Program-made: the position numbers and the translations under genes
Origin: an uncultured Pseudomonadales bacterium
GTDB taxonomy: Bacteria; Pseudomonadota; Gammaproteobacteria; Pseudomonadales; Azotimanducaceae
Assembly: GCA_951813295.1 (NCBI GenBank)
Contig: CATOTI010000002.1
Location: 682,001 to 746,000, forward strand
Length of the DNA: 64,000 nucleotides
Direction: 5' to 3'
Shown here: positions 19,118-27,516 of the stretch, piece by piece
Layout of the letters: the number at the start of each line of letters is the position of its first letter
Position numbering within the stretch: position 1 is the first letter of the stretch
The notes under the pieces: generated by a model
Databases searched by the model: none
The model's input: only the letters and a program-made list of their open reading frames with translations
Told to the model about the DNA's origin: nothing

Positions 19118-20461
19118 ATGATCTACAGCGACAACGCACCGATCACTTTCGACGACCCACTGCCCGACGAGGTCGACATCGTCGTGATCGGCGGTGGCGT
19201 GATCGGTATCTCGACCGCGTGGTTCCTTCAAGAGCGCGGCCATCGTGTGCTCGTCTGCGACAAAGGGCGGGTCGCCGGCGAACAGTCGAGCCGCAATTGG
19301 GGTTGGATCCGTCAGCAATCGCGGGACGCGGATGAGCTCCCCATCGTGATCGACAGCATCAACACCTGGGAACGGCTGGCCCCGGAGATCCGCGACCTCA
19401 CGGGCGTCAACATCGGCTTCGAGCGTCGCGGTGTCCTGTACGCCGCGAGCGATGACGAGCAACTTGCCCAACAGGAAAAGTGGCTCGACGTGGCTGAACA
19501 ACACCAGCTCGATACCCGCATGCTTTCGTCGACGGAAGTGGACGAACTGGTACGCGATCGATCCGGCCAGTGGCGTGGCGGTCTGTACACACCGAGCGAC
19601 GGACGCGCGGAGCCGTTCAAGGCCGTCCCCGCCCTCGCGAAAGCGCTGTACGCGCGCGGTGGATCGGTTCGCGAACGATGTGCCGTACGAGACGTCGAGA
19701 CGGAAGGCGGCCGCGTCAGCGGTGTCGTCACGGAAGTCGGCCGCGTGCGGGCACGCGCAGTCGTTTGCGCGGGTGGCGCCTGGGCGACACTCTTTCTCGC
19801 CAACCTCGGCGTTCGGTTTCCGCAACTCACGGTTCGCGCAACGGTCGCCCGCACCGCCAAAGCGCCCGACATCTATGGGGGTGGGGCTTCGCTCGGCGAA
19901 ATCGCGATCCGGCGCCGGTTAGACGGTGGCTACACGGTCGCCGCCAGCGGGACGAACGAGCACTACATCAGCGCGGACAGCTTTCGCTACTTCTTCGACT
20001 ATTCGAAAGCGCTGCAGGCGAGTTCACGGTACCTGCAACTGCGCTTCGACGATGGCCTGGTCGACCGTCTGCGCCCGACACGACGATGGCGCGCCGACGA
20101 GGTCTCGCCGTTCGAAATCGACCGGGTGCTGAATCCGGCGCCGTCACCGCGTGCCTTGATGAAGATGCGCGACGGACTCGATACCCGTCTGCCGAAGATC
20201 GCCCACCTGCCGTTCGAGGAAGCCTGGGCCGGCATGATCGACGTGACACCGGACGTGGTGCCCGTCATGGACGAAATCCCCGACTACCCGGGTCTTTTCC
20301 TCGCCGCCGGATTCAGCGGCCACGGTTTCGGCATCGGCCCGGGCGCCGGGCGCGTGATGGCGGATCTCGTCGAAGGCAAACCCGCTCAGCACGACCTCAG
20401 ACGCTTTCGTTTCAGCCGATTCTCCGACGGCAGCGAGATGCGCCCCGGCCCGGGCCTCTAA
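19118..20461 (+). CDS. FAD-dependent amino-acid/amine oxidoreductase (DAO family)
   Basis: The 447-residue protein opens with the ADP-binding Rossmann motif VIGGGVIGISTAWFL (about residues 25-40), then EQSSRNWGW(I)RQQ, which is typical of the glycine/D-amino-acid oxidase group, and ends with the second FAD contact GFSGHGFGIGPGAGR. It should oxidise a secondary or D-amine. It directly follows putA on the same strand and is likely co-regulated for use of proline-like compounds. The exact substrate is unknown. Confidence 0.87.
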   Translation: MIYSDNAPITFDDPLPDEVDIVVIGGGVIGISTAWFLQERGHRVLVCDKGRVAGEQSSRNWGWIRQQSRDADELPIVIDSINTWERLAPEIRDLTGVNIGFERRGVLYAASDDEQLAQQEKWLDVAEQHQLDTRMLSSTEVDELVRDRSGQWRGGLYTPSDGRAEPFKAVPALAKALYARGGSVRERCAVRDVETEGGRVSGVVTEVGRVRARAVVCAGGAWATLFLANLGVRFPQLTVRATVARTAKAPDIYGGGASLGEIAIRRRLDGGYTVAASGTNEHYISADSFRYFFDYSKALQASSRYLQLRFDDGLVDRLRPTRRWRADEVSPFEIDRVLNPAPSPRALMKMRDGLDTRLPKIAHLPFEEAWAGMIDVTPDVVPVMDEIPDYPGLFLAAGFSGHGFGIGPGAGRVMADLVEGKPAQHDLRRFRFSRFSDGSEMRPGPGL

Positions 20462-20496
20462 GTTCGCGCAGCAGGGCGCGCTTGCGCCAGCAACAA

Positions 20497-21765
20497 CTAA
20501 CGACGCGCATGGAGCCGAACCGGAACGTCTTTGATGCCCCGGATGAAGTTGTTCGGCAACCGTTCGACATCGCCGACCAGCTCCACTCTGTCGAACCGCT
20601 TCATGATCTCCTCCCAGAGCACACGAAGCTGCATTTCCGCCAACCGGTTGCCCATGCACCGATGGATACCGAAACCGAACGCAACGTGCGCCCGCGCGTT
20701 CGGTCGATCGATCATGATCCGATCCGCGTCCGGAAAAACCAACTCGTCGCGGTTTCCGGAGAGATACCACATCACGACCTTGTCGCCCTCGCGGATCTGC
20801 TGCCCCCCGAGCTCAATGTCCTGCACGGCCGTGCGGCGCATGTGGATCACCGGTGTCTGCCAGCGCACGAACTCGGCGACCATGTTCGGAATGAGCGCCG
20901 GATTCTCGCGCAGCTTCTGGTATTCATCCGGTTGTTCGTTCAACGCAATGACGCCGCCACTGATGCTGTTACGCGTCGTGTCGTTGCCACCGACGATGAG
21001 GAGCAGCAGCGTACCGAGGAAGTTAGCCGGATCCTCATGCATCGTCTTGGTGTCTTCACCATGCGCCAGCATCGAGATCAGATCGAACTTCGGCGCTTGC
21101 GCGGCGCGCTCGTGCCAGAGCTGATAGAAAGCGCCCGCGCACTCCATCAGTTCTTGGTAGCGCTTGTTCATGTCGATTGCGTCATCACCGGTGACTTGCG
21201 GAACCGCCGTCGTGATATCGGACCAGTGGATGAGTCGGTGGCGTTCCTCGTAAGGGAAGTCGAAGAGCGTCGCGAGCATCCGTCCCGTCAACTCGACCGA
21301 AACTTCCTGCACCCAGTTGAACGTCTCGCCCACCGGCAGGTTGTCGAGGATGTCGGCCGCGCGCTCTCGAATGAGTGGCTCGAACTCTTTCAGGTTCTTC
21401 GGGGAGACGGACGGCGCGACGGTTTGCCGCTGCGGTCCGTGCCGCGGCGGATCCATCGTGATGAAACTTTCGCCCTGCGTCTGCTCTTCGACGAGCGTCT
21501 CCTCCGGCTTGGCGATCACGATACCGCCGGCTTCGGATGAAAAGACTTCGTGGTTGGTATCGACCGCTTTGATGTGCTCGTGGCTCGTCACCGACCAGAA
21601 AGGCCCGTGCGGACTCTCGGCCAGATAATGCACCGGCGCATCACGGCGCAACCGCGCGAACCAGGGGCGCCACGTATCGTGGTGAAACAACTCCGGTCGG
21701 CTCACGTCGATTTCGTCGAGGGGCGCCTCTTCGGCCAACATCTTTTCGTCGGTAATCGCGTTCAT
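20497..21765 (-). CDS. Cytochrome P450
   Basis: The 422-residue soluble P450 has the I-helix oxygen-binding motif GGNDTTRN, the K-helix region with EFVRWQTPV followed by the conserved Arg in MRRTA, and the haem loop FGFGIHRCMG with Cys370 as the iron ligand. Bacterial class I enzymes of this type need a ferredoxin and reductase, neither of which is nearby. Substrate is unknown; acid or isoprenoid hydroxylases of the CYP124/125 or terpene groups look similar in the I-helix. A gene for a ferritin-like protein lies 44 bp upstream on the same strand. Confidence 0.93.
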   Translation of the reverse strand: MNAITDEKMLAEEAPLDEIDVSRPELFHHDTWRPWFARLRRDAPVHYLAESPHGPFWSVTSHEHIKAVDTNHEVFSSEAGGIVIAKPEETLVEEQTQGESFITMDPPRHGPQRQTVAPSVSPKNLKEFEPLIRERAADILDNLPVGETFNWVQEVSVELTGRMLATLFDFPYEERHRLIHWSDITTAVPQVTGDDAIDMNKRYQELMECAGAFYQLWHERAAQAPKFDLISMLAHGEDTKTMHEDPANFLGTLLLLIVGGNDTTRNSISGGVIALNEQPDEYQKLRENPALIPNMVAEFVRWQTPVIHMRRTAVQDIELGGQQIREGDKVVMWYLSGNRDELVFPDADRIMIDRPNARAHVAFGFGIHRCMGNRLAEMQLRVLWEEIMKRFDRVELVGDVERLPNNFIRGIKDVPVRLHARR

Positions 21766-21809
21766 CGTCTCTCCGCGGTCAGTCGGGTTCGCCTGCCGGC
21801 GTCGGCCCG

Positions 21810-22301
21810 TTACTTCTTCTTCGCTTTGCCTTTCTTCGGTGCCGCGCGTCGGTTCATCGCTCGATACGCGTTTCGGAGCAACCGGCCGCTGTCACGCTCT
21901 TCGCAGATGAACCGGCCAATCAACTCGCCCGTCTGCGGATCGATCGAGCGGTCCGCGAGGAGTTCCAGCAGCTGATCGGGGCCATCGTTCTTCGGCGCGG
22001 TCGCCGTGATCCCGAACGCGGCGAACTTCTCTTCGTCCGTCGATTTTGCGGATCCCATGAGCCGGCGCAATTTGGTGAAACGCGCGTCCGCTTGCGTCTT
22101 CTGAACAGGAAAACCCAGCTCGTCGAGGCGCTTTTCGAAAGCCCAGGAATGTTCGGCTTCCCGCACGGCAACGGTCGAGAGCACGCTCCTGAGTTGATCG
22201 TCATCGGTCGCTGAAGCCCATTTCTCGAAGAGCTCCTGACCACGACGCTCGGCGTTCGCGACGAAGTTGAGACTCGGAACGAAACTCGGATGTTTGGCCA
22301 C
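21810..22301 (-). CDS. Ferritin-like domain protein
   Basis: The 163-residue helical protein has a di-iron type motif, REAEHSWAF near residue 49, and a second glutamate pattern, CEERDSGRLLR, in the last helix. Together these could supply the Glu/His ligands of a ferritin-like four-helix bundle. The C-terminus is a lysine/alanine-rich tail (PKKGKAKKK). Function is not known; the location between a P450 and a flavin monooxygenase suggests an oxidative role, which is inference. Confidence 0.6.
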   Translation of the reverse strand: MAKHPSFVPSLNFVANAERRGQELFEKWASATDDDQLRSVLSTVAVREAEHSWAFEKRLDELGFPVQKTQADARFTKLRRLMGSAKSTDEEKFAAFGITATAPKNDGPDQLLELLADRSIDPQTGELIGRFICEERDSGRLLRNAYRAMNRRAAPKKGKAKKK

Positions 22302-22358
22302 TAGAGGCCCTCCGCTGGTGCGTGAAGGCCGCAGTATGCGCGGTCGCGTCGAAAGCTG

Positions 22359-24158
22359 TCAGTACGTTCGCTCGAGACCCGCCATCGATCCCTCGTCCCG
22401 CCACGCGGCGGTGATCCGGAAGTAGGGTCTCGAACCTTTGCCATAGGGCCCGTTCTGCACGCTCTTCGGATTCGGTTGGCCTTCGTTGTTGTAGTAGCCC
22501 GGTGTACACGAGACGAGGAAATCCTCGTTGTAGCGCGACACGGCGATGATCTCTTCGACCCAACGATCTTCGGCTTCCTTCGTCACCTCGACCGTCCGAG
22601 CGCCCTCGTCGGCACACTGCTCGAGGATGTAGCCGATGTGCTTCGCGGTTTCGTCCATCGAATGCGGGAAGTTCGTCGTGAAGCCCGCCTGCGAGTTACT
22701 GATGATGAAGAGGTTCGGAAACCCGTTCGTGTGCACGCCGTGCAACGTGCGCATGCCGTCCGCCCACTTGTCCGAGAGCTTCTGGCCACCCCGGCCGATC
22801 GTGTCGTAGCCGGCGCGACGCGTGTAGTCCGTGCCGACCTCGAAACCAGTCGCGAAGATGATGCAGTCGACCTCGTATTCCCGGCCGTTCGTCACGACGC
22901 CTTTGTTCGTGATGCGTTCCACCCCAAGTCCGTCCGTGTCGATCAACTCGACGTTCTCGCGGTTGAACGTCTGTAGATAGTTGTCGTGAAAACACGGGCG
23001 TTTGCAGAACTGGCGGTACCAGGGCTTCAACGCCTCCGCCGTCTGAGGATCTTCCACGAGTGCTTCCGCGCGCCCCCGGATCTGCTCCATCTTTTCGAAA
23101 TCGGCGAGTTCCATCAGCCGCGGCACGTCGTCCCAGTTGGTGTCCTTGCCGCGGTAATTCGCCATCGAGATGAGGTTGCGGATGATTTCCGTCCAGCCAT
23201 CCTTGACGAGATCTTCTTCGACGACGCCGCCCTGACAAAGCGTGTTGAAATTCTCCATGCGTTCTTTCTGCCAGCCCGGCTCGAGCGTCTTCACCCACTC
23301 CGGATCCGTTGGCCGATTCGCGCGCACGTCGATCGACGACGGCGTGCGTTGAAAGACGAAGAGCTGCTTCGCCGCGGCGCCGACATGCGGTACACACTGA
23401 ACCGCTGTTGCCCCGGTACCGATCACCGCGACACGTTTGTCGTTGAGCCCCACAAGATCGCCGTTCGAGTCACCTCCGGTGTAGCCGTAGTCCCAGCGAC
23501 TCGTATGAAACGTATGTCCCTCGAAGCCACCAATCCCCGGAATCCCCGGCAGCTTCGGGCGATTGAGCGGCCCGTTCGACATCACGATGAATCGCGCCTG
23601 CATCGCATCGCCCCGATCGGTTCGAACGATCCATCGCTCGGCGTCCTCGTCCCACTCGAGCGACGTCACCGCCGTCTGCAGACACGCGTTCTCGTAGAGC
23701 CCGTAGTGCAGCGCGATATTCCGGGTATGCGCAAGGATCTCCGGCGCATGGGCGTACTTCTGCGTCGGAACGTAGCCGAGCTCTTCGAGCAGCGGCAGAT
23801 AGATATACGCCTCGGTATCGCACGCGGCGCCCGGATAACGGTTCCAGTACCACGTCCCGCCGAAGTCGCCGCCCTTCTCGATGATGCGCACATCCGAGAT
23901 GCCGATCTCCGACAACCGCGCCGCCGCGATGAGCCCGCCAAACCCACCACCGATCACCACCACCTCGACCTCGTCGGTCAACGGCTCGCGATCGAGTTCG
24001 CCATCGATATACGGATCCTCGACGAAGTGGCCGAACTCCCCCGCCATCTCCTGATACTGCTCGTTCGCATCCGGCCGCAACCGCTTGTCCCGCTCAACGC
24101 GGTATCTCTCCCGCAAGACATCGGGATCAAAAGCGAGGTCTTCGTCGGACGGCGGCAT
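22359..24158 (-). CDS. Flavin-containing monooxygenase, Baeyer-Villiger type
   Basis: The 599-residue protein has two Rossmann folds. The FAD motif VIGGGFGGLIAAARL is near residue 70, followed by GGTWYWNRYPG. The BVMO fingerprint F-x-G-x3-H-x3-W is present as FEGHTFHTSRW, and the NADP motif is VIGTGATAVQ. It should insert oxygen next to a ketone using NADPH and O2. The last glycine-tyrosine tail carries CTPGYYNNEG, typical of the family. It may work with the P450 two genes downstream on the same strand, a common pairing in terpenoid or xenobiotic breakdown. Confidence 0.9.
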   Translation of the reverse strand: MPPSDEDLAFDPDVLRERYRVERDKRLRPDANEQYQEMAGEFGHFVEDPYIDGELDREPLTDEVEVVVIGGGFGGLIAAARLSEIGISDVRIIEKGGDFGGTWYWNRYPGAACDTEAYIYLPLLEELGYVPTQKYAHAPEILAHTRNIALHYGLYENACLQTAVTSLEWDEDAERWIVRTDRGDAMQARFIVMSNGPLNRPKLPGIPGIGGFEGHTFHTSRWDYGYTGGDSNGDLVGLNDKRVAVIGTGATAVQCVPHVGAAAKQLFVFQRTPSSIDVRANRPTDPEWVKTLEPGWQKERMENFNTLCQGGVVEEDLVKDGWTEIIRNLISMANYRGKDTNWDDVPRLMELADFEKMEQIRGRAEALVEDPQTAEALKPWYRQFCKRPCFHDNYLQTFNRENVELIDTDGLGVERITNKGVVTNGREYEVDCIIFATGFEVGTDYTRRAGYDTIGRGGQKLSDKWADGMRTLHGVHTNGFPNLFIISNSQAGFTTNFPHSMDETAKHIGYILEQCADEGARTVEVTKEAEDRWVEEIIAVSRYNEDFLVSCTPGYYNNEGQPNPKSVQNGPYGKGSRPYFRITAAWRDEGSMAGLERTY

Positions 24159-24499
24159 GCGGGTCTCCTCAGTGGGGAATGGGGAAAGGATAGCTCGGGT
24201 TTTGCGAATGTGTCGGCTGTCGATCTGGAAACTGTCGATCGCACGGCAGTCGGAGACTGCAGCACCGTAAACTCTTGTTTCGAGGGGGGGTTCTCCGCCC
24301 CCCCTCGCTCTCCCCCCGCGGCGCGGCTTCGCCGCGCCGGGCTCCGAGTCATCGACTTCGATAACTGGGGTTTGCCGGCTTTAGATCCAATGCGCCATTA
24401 GCGAGATCGTAGCGAACCGATCAGCCTGCGAATCCTTTCCAGCACATCGAGCGAACGGAGAAGCTGCAGGATCCTGCAAACCCGACTAAACCATCCTGC
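24159..24499. other. Non-coding stretch with two strong hairpins
   Basis: No credible gene is seen here. A perfect 10-bp G/C stem (24281-24290 with 24298-24307, 7-nt loop) is followed by a 9-bp stem (24319-24327 with 24331-24339) around a TTC loop. They lie upstream of the BVMO gene, facing the repeat block. Small reading frames through this region come from repeat DNA. The hairpins may be repeat-derived or terminators. Confidence 0.6.
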
Positions 24500-24753
24500 G
24501 AATCGCACCCGATATCGACCGACCCCTTCCGGCGAACACGCCACCCACCGGGGCCCCGCGCGCAAAGCGCGCAGGGGGAACCACGCACAGCGATTCCGCG
24601 CCGCACTGGGCGCGCGGCGAGATTCCCCCATGAGCCAACTCAGACTTCGCGCCGATCCGGCGGGGGCGTGGGGGCGAAGCCCCCACAAGGAAAAAGCAAA
24701 CAGAAATCCAGCCTACTCCTCCGGCTAGTCAGAGCTTTCCAGGAATCGAGCTA
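24500..24753. repeat. Intergenic direct repeat, copy A (intact)
   Basis: This approximately 254-bp unit matches 24792-24868 plus 26188-26372 almost base for base from CCTTCCGGCGAACACG onward. It holds several inverted repeats, including an 8-bp stem GTGGGGGC-GAA-GCCCCCAC at 24668-24686 and GCGC-rich palindromes around 24555-24575 and 24597-24620. The minus strand of such units reads as short basic peptides that are often misannotated as proteins. It is best viewed as a REP/MITE-like non-coding repeat. Confidence 0.85.
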
Positions 24754-24859
24754 CCACTTTCCAGCGCCCGCGAATCCGGGTAAACAATCTCGAATCCCGC
24801 TCAACATCAACCGAAGCCTTCCGGCGAACACGCCACCCACCGGGGCCCCGCGCGCAAAG

Positions 24860-24868
24860 CGCGCAGGG
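24860..24868. repeat. Left target-site duplication
   Basis: CGCGCAGGG immediately left of the IS; the same 9 bp follow the right end at 26188-26196. The sequence is a normal part of the repeat unit (compare copy A at 24568-24576), which shows that it is the insertion target. Confidence 0.8.
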
Positions 24869-24870
24869 GT

Positions 24871-24898
24871 AGTGTGCCGAAGGATGTGCAAAAAGTTG
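24871..24898. repeat. IS left terminal inverted repeat
   Basis: Reads AGTGTGCCG...TGTGCAAAA...GTTG inward and pairs with the reverse complement of 26156-26186, with a few mismatches in the middle. It is the expected binding site of the IS transposase. Confidence 0.8.
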
Positions 24899-24950
24899 GG
24901 TGGCCATGGTGTGCTTTTAGACACGACATCAAAAAAGGCACACACACGAG

Positions 24951-26138
24951 ATGACCACCCAGAAGAAGCGTAAGACGACGGCAGTCGAACTGGAAGAGGT
25001 ACTCAGCAGCGAGGGCGACCAGCTGCGCGAGATGCTCCAAGAGCTATTGGAAGCGGAGATGGCCAAAGTGCTCCGCGCGCAACCCCACGAACGCAGCGAC
25101 GAACGCCGGGGCTATCGAGCCGGTTACTACCCGCGCGGCTTGTTGACCCGCGTCGGCAAGCTCGAGCTGCGTGTACCGCGCGACCGCGAAGGACGCTTTT
25201 CCACGGAGCTGTTTGCGCGCTACCAGCGTTCCGAACAAGCCTTGGTCAGCGCGCTGGCGCAGATGTATATCGAGGGCGTTTCGACGCGCAAGGTCAAAGC
25301 GATCACGGAGGAGCTGTGTGGCCACAGCGTCTCGGCCTCGACCATCTCGCGGATCAACAAGCGCCTCGACAAGACGCTCACCGCATTCGCCACCCGACGA
25401 CTCGAAGAACCGACGCCGTATCTGATCCTCGATGCGCGTTATGAGAAGGTCCGTGAGGCGGGAGTGATCCGCTCTCGAGCCGTGCTCATTGCCATTGGCA
25501 TCAACTGGGAAGGACGCCGCCAGATACTGGCCGTGGAGCTCGCTCAACGGGAGAGTCGAAGTAGCTGGAAAGAGTTCCTCACCACGCTGCGTGATCGCGG
25601 CTTACACGGCGTCGAGTACGTCGTCAGCGATGATCACGATGGGCTGCGACGGGCGATCCAAGAAGTCCTCACCGACAGCGCCTGGCAACGCTGCTACGTG
25701 CACTTCCTGCGCAACGCCCTCGACCACATTCCGCGCAAGGCCGATGACGATTGTCTGCAGGAACTGCGCTGGCTCTACGATCGTCGCAACGTCGATGAGG
25801 CGCGATCGGATCTCGCCGCTTGGATCGGCCGATGGCACACGAAGTATCCGAAGCTCACCGACTGGGTGGAGGAAAACATCGAGCAGACGTGGACGTTCTA
25901 TCGCCTCCCGCATCGCCATCACAAGCACATGAAGAGCACCAACATGCTGGAACGGTTGAACGAGGAAATCCGTCGACGAACGTATGTGGTGCGGATCTTT
26001 CCGAACGCGGCGAGTTGCTTACGCCTGGTGCGGGCGCTGGCCGTTGAGACCCACGAAAACTGGCTCGAACAGAGCCGCTACTTAAACATGGACTTGCTCA
26101 AGGAGCTGAAGAAGGAACAGCTCCGTCAAGCCGCTTAA
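24951..26138 (+). CDS. IS256-family (Mutator-type) transposase
   Basis: The 395-residue DDE transposase has the DARYEKVRE segment (first Asp), VVSDDHDGLRRAI (second Asp), the family block WQRCYVHFLRNALD, and the final Glu in NMLERLNEEIRRRT followed by VRIFPN. Length and motifs are normal for the family and no frameshift is present, so the element should be able to move. It starts 53 bp after the left inverted repeat. Confidence 0.95.
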   Translation: MTTQKKRKTTAVELEEVLSSEGDQLREMLQELLEAEMAKVLRAQPHERSDERRGYRAGYYPRGLLTRVGKLELRVPRDREGRFSTELFARYQRSEQALVSALAQMYIEGVSTRKVKAITEELCGHSVSASTISRINKRLDKTLTAFATRRLEEPTPYLILDARYEKVREAGVIRSRAVLIAIGINWEGRRQILAVELAQRESRSSWKEFLTTLRDRGLHGVEYVVSDDHDGLRRAIQEVLTDSAWQRCYVHFLRNALDHIPRKADDDCLQELRWLYDRRNVDEARSDLAAWIGRWHTKYPKLTDWVEENIEQTWTFYRLPHRHHKHMKSTNMLERLNEEIRRRTYVVRIFPNAASCLRLVRALAVETHENWLEQSRYLNMDLLKELKKEQLRQAA

Positions 26139-26155
26139 CCGCATGCCAGGCCACT

Positions 26156-26186
26156 CAACCCTTTTGCACAACTTGCGGCACACAAC
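26156..26186. repeat. IS right terminal inverted repeat
   Basis: The reverse complement begins GTTGTGTGCCG and continues through TGTGCAAAA to GGGTTG, matching the left end. It begins 17 bp after the transposase stop codon. Confidence 0.8.
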
Positions 26187-26187
26187 T

Positions 26188-26196
26188 CGCGCAGGG
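26188..26196. repeat. Right target-site duplication
   Basis: CGCGCAGGG, identical to 24860-24868, directly after the right inverted repeat. Joining the two flanks here restores an uninterrupted repeat copy B. Confidence 0.8.
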
Positions 26197-26501
26197 GGGA
26201 ACCACCCGCAGCGATTCCGCGCCGCACTGGGCGCGCGGCGAGATTCCCCCATCCGCCAACTCAGACTCAGCGCCGATCCGGGGGGCGTGGGGGCGGAGCC
26301 CCCACAAGAAAGAGCAAGCAGAAATCCAGCCTACCCCTCCGGCTAGTCAGAGCTTTCCAGGAATCGAGCTATCCGGCGAAGCCGACTAATCCACCCTGCA
26401 AGTCCCGTCACCACCGACGTGGCAACGCCGAACCAGGTCGCCCAAGACGTGCTCCGATGGATCGCGCAGAAACACGAATGAACGACGGCGCGACCGGCGC
26501 G

Positions 26502-26531
26502 GAAACACCGGCTCCCGCAAGCCCCTATAAT
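26502..26531 (+). promoter_or_regulatory. Candidate promoter of the selenoprotein operon
   Basis: A perfect TATAAT lies at 26526-26531, 31 bp before the selenoprotein ATG, in otherwise GC-rich DNA. A weak -35-like GAAACA lies at 26502-26507 with an 18-bp spacer. The remaining bases from 26373 to 26501 hold no recognisable gene. Confidence 0.4.
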
Positions 26532-26562
26532 CGCCCGCTTCCCGAGAAACCGAAGATCCGCT

Positions 26563-27516
26563 ATGACCTCGGCCGACGACATCCTTCATTTCGCGCCGGC
26601 GCACGACACGCCGGTGCCGTACATGCAGCGCCTGCGCGACTACTACGTGGCTTTGGGGTACGGCAATCCGTACCGCTGGGCGCAATACGCGACGACGCCG
26701 TTCACGCCGCTCTCGAAACCGCTGGCGGAGTCGCGCTTAGCACTCATCACGACCGCCGCGCCGTACAAAGAAGGCGCGGGCGACCAGGGCCCGGGAGCGA
26801 CGTACAACGCCTCGGCGAAGTTCTACGAAGTCTATTCGGCACCGAGTAACAGCGATGATTTCCTCGGCATCTCGCATCTCGGCTACGACCGGAAGTACTC
26901 GACCGCCGAAGACCCGAATACATTTTTCCCGATGCCCGCGCTCGCGCAGCTCGTCGAGTCGGGACGCCTCGGCGACTTAGCACCTCGTTTCTACGGTACG
27001 CCGACGAATCGGAGCCAGGTGACGACGATCGAGCAGGATTGCGCGGATATCTTCGCGCTTTGTCAGGAGGACGAAATCGACGTCGCGTTACTCGTCCCGA
27101 ACTGACCCGTTTGCCATCAGACCGTCAGTTTGACGGCTCGTTATCTCGAAGAGCGCGGCATTCCGACCGTGATCATGGGTTCGGCGAAGGACATCGTCGA
27201 GTTCTGCGGCGTACCGCGGTTCCTTTTCTCCGATTTCCCGCTCGGTAACTCCGCCGGCAAGCCGAACGATCCGGCGTCGCAAGGCGAGACTCTCGAACTC
27301 GCGCTTCGGGTACTGGAAACCGCCCCCGGGCCGCGCACGACAGTGCAGTCGCCGCAGATCTGGAGCGACGATTCGACGTGGAAGCTGGACTTCCAGAACG
27401 TCGACCGCATCCCGGCGGAGGAGATCGAACGGCGGCGCGCCGAGTTCGACAAGATCAAGGAAATCGGTCAGAAGGTCCGCGACGACTCGCAAGCGGCGCG
27501 CGCGTCGAGTACATGA
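26563..27516 (+). CDS. GrdB/PrdB-like selenoprotein (in-frame TGA read as selenocysteine 181)
   Basis: The frame runs 317 residues if the TGA at 27103-27105 is decoded as Sec. Before it the protein reads ALLVPN and after it PVCHQT, then TARYLEERGIPTV, giving the redox motif U-x-x-C (Sec181, Cys184) at the place where glycine/betaine/sarcosine/D-proline reductase B-type subunits carry Sec. Both halves belong to one family: LALITTA, SHLGYDR, DPNTFFPM before, and SDFPLGNSAGKPND after. A bacterial SECIS-like hairpin lies at 27122-27136. The true stop is a TGA at 27514-27516 which overlaps the ATG of the CoA-transferase gene (ATGA). Aerobic homologues have no proven substrate; a Cys-dependent reductive cleavage is inferred. 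An automatic gene caller would split this into two pieces. Confidence 0.88.
27122..27136 (+). promoter_or_regulatory. Candidate bacterial SECIS hairpin of the GrdB-like gene
   Basis: CCGTCA-GTT-TGACGG forms a perfect 6-bp stem with a 3-nt loop. The loop begins with G and starts 22 nt after the TGA, within the 16-37 nt window and loop rules described for bacterial SECIS elements. It lies inside the coding region, as expected, and would bind SelB on the mRNA. Folding energy was not computed. Confidence 0.75.

Larger units (their letters stand above)
24869..26187 (+). mobile_element. IS256-family insertion sequence, complete
   Basis: The 1319-bp element contains one transposase gene and is bounded by imperfect inverted repeats of about 27-30 bp that share GTGTGCCG and TGTGCAAAA. 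Both ends are flanked by the 9-bp direct repeat CGCGCAGGG (24860-24868 and 26188-26196), which fits the 8-9 bp target duplications of this family. The exact ends could shift by 1-2 bp because of G runs. The element is intact and appears recent. Confidence 0.9.
24792..26372. repeat. Intergenic direct repeat, copy B, split by an insertion sequence
   Basis: The left part (24792-24868) and right part (26188-26372) together rebuild one unit matching copy A in the same orientation. The two parts are separated by the 1.3-kb IS256-family element. The small hairpin of copy A is retained with a changed loop (GTGGGGGC-GGA-GCCCCCAC, 26287-26305), so copies A and B have diverged slightly while the stem is conserved. 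Confidence 0.85.

Noticed and set aside
20462..20496. GC-rich inverted repeat between DAO and P450 genes as a terminator
   Set aside because: The stem is only about 5 bp and has no T tract.
19570..21540. 656-aa plus-strand open frame
   Set aside because: Arg-rich shadow across the DAO and P450 genes, with no family motifs.
24398..25040. Several minus-strand 60-100 aa frames rich in Arg/Pro/Cys
   Set aside because: They arise from the repeat units and recur in both copies; no ribosome sites and no start in conserved context.
27130..27516. Separate 128-aa gene starting with TTG after the TGA
   Set aside because: It has no ribosome site, and its sequence continues the family alignment of the upstream frame; it is the 3' half of the selenoprotein gene.
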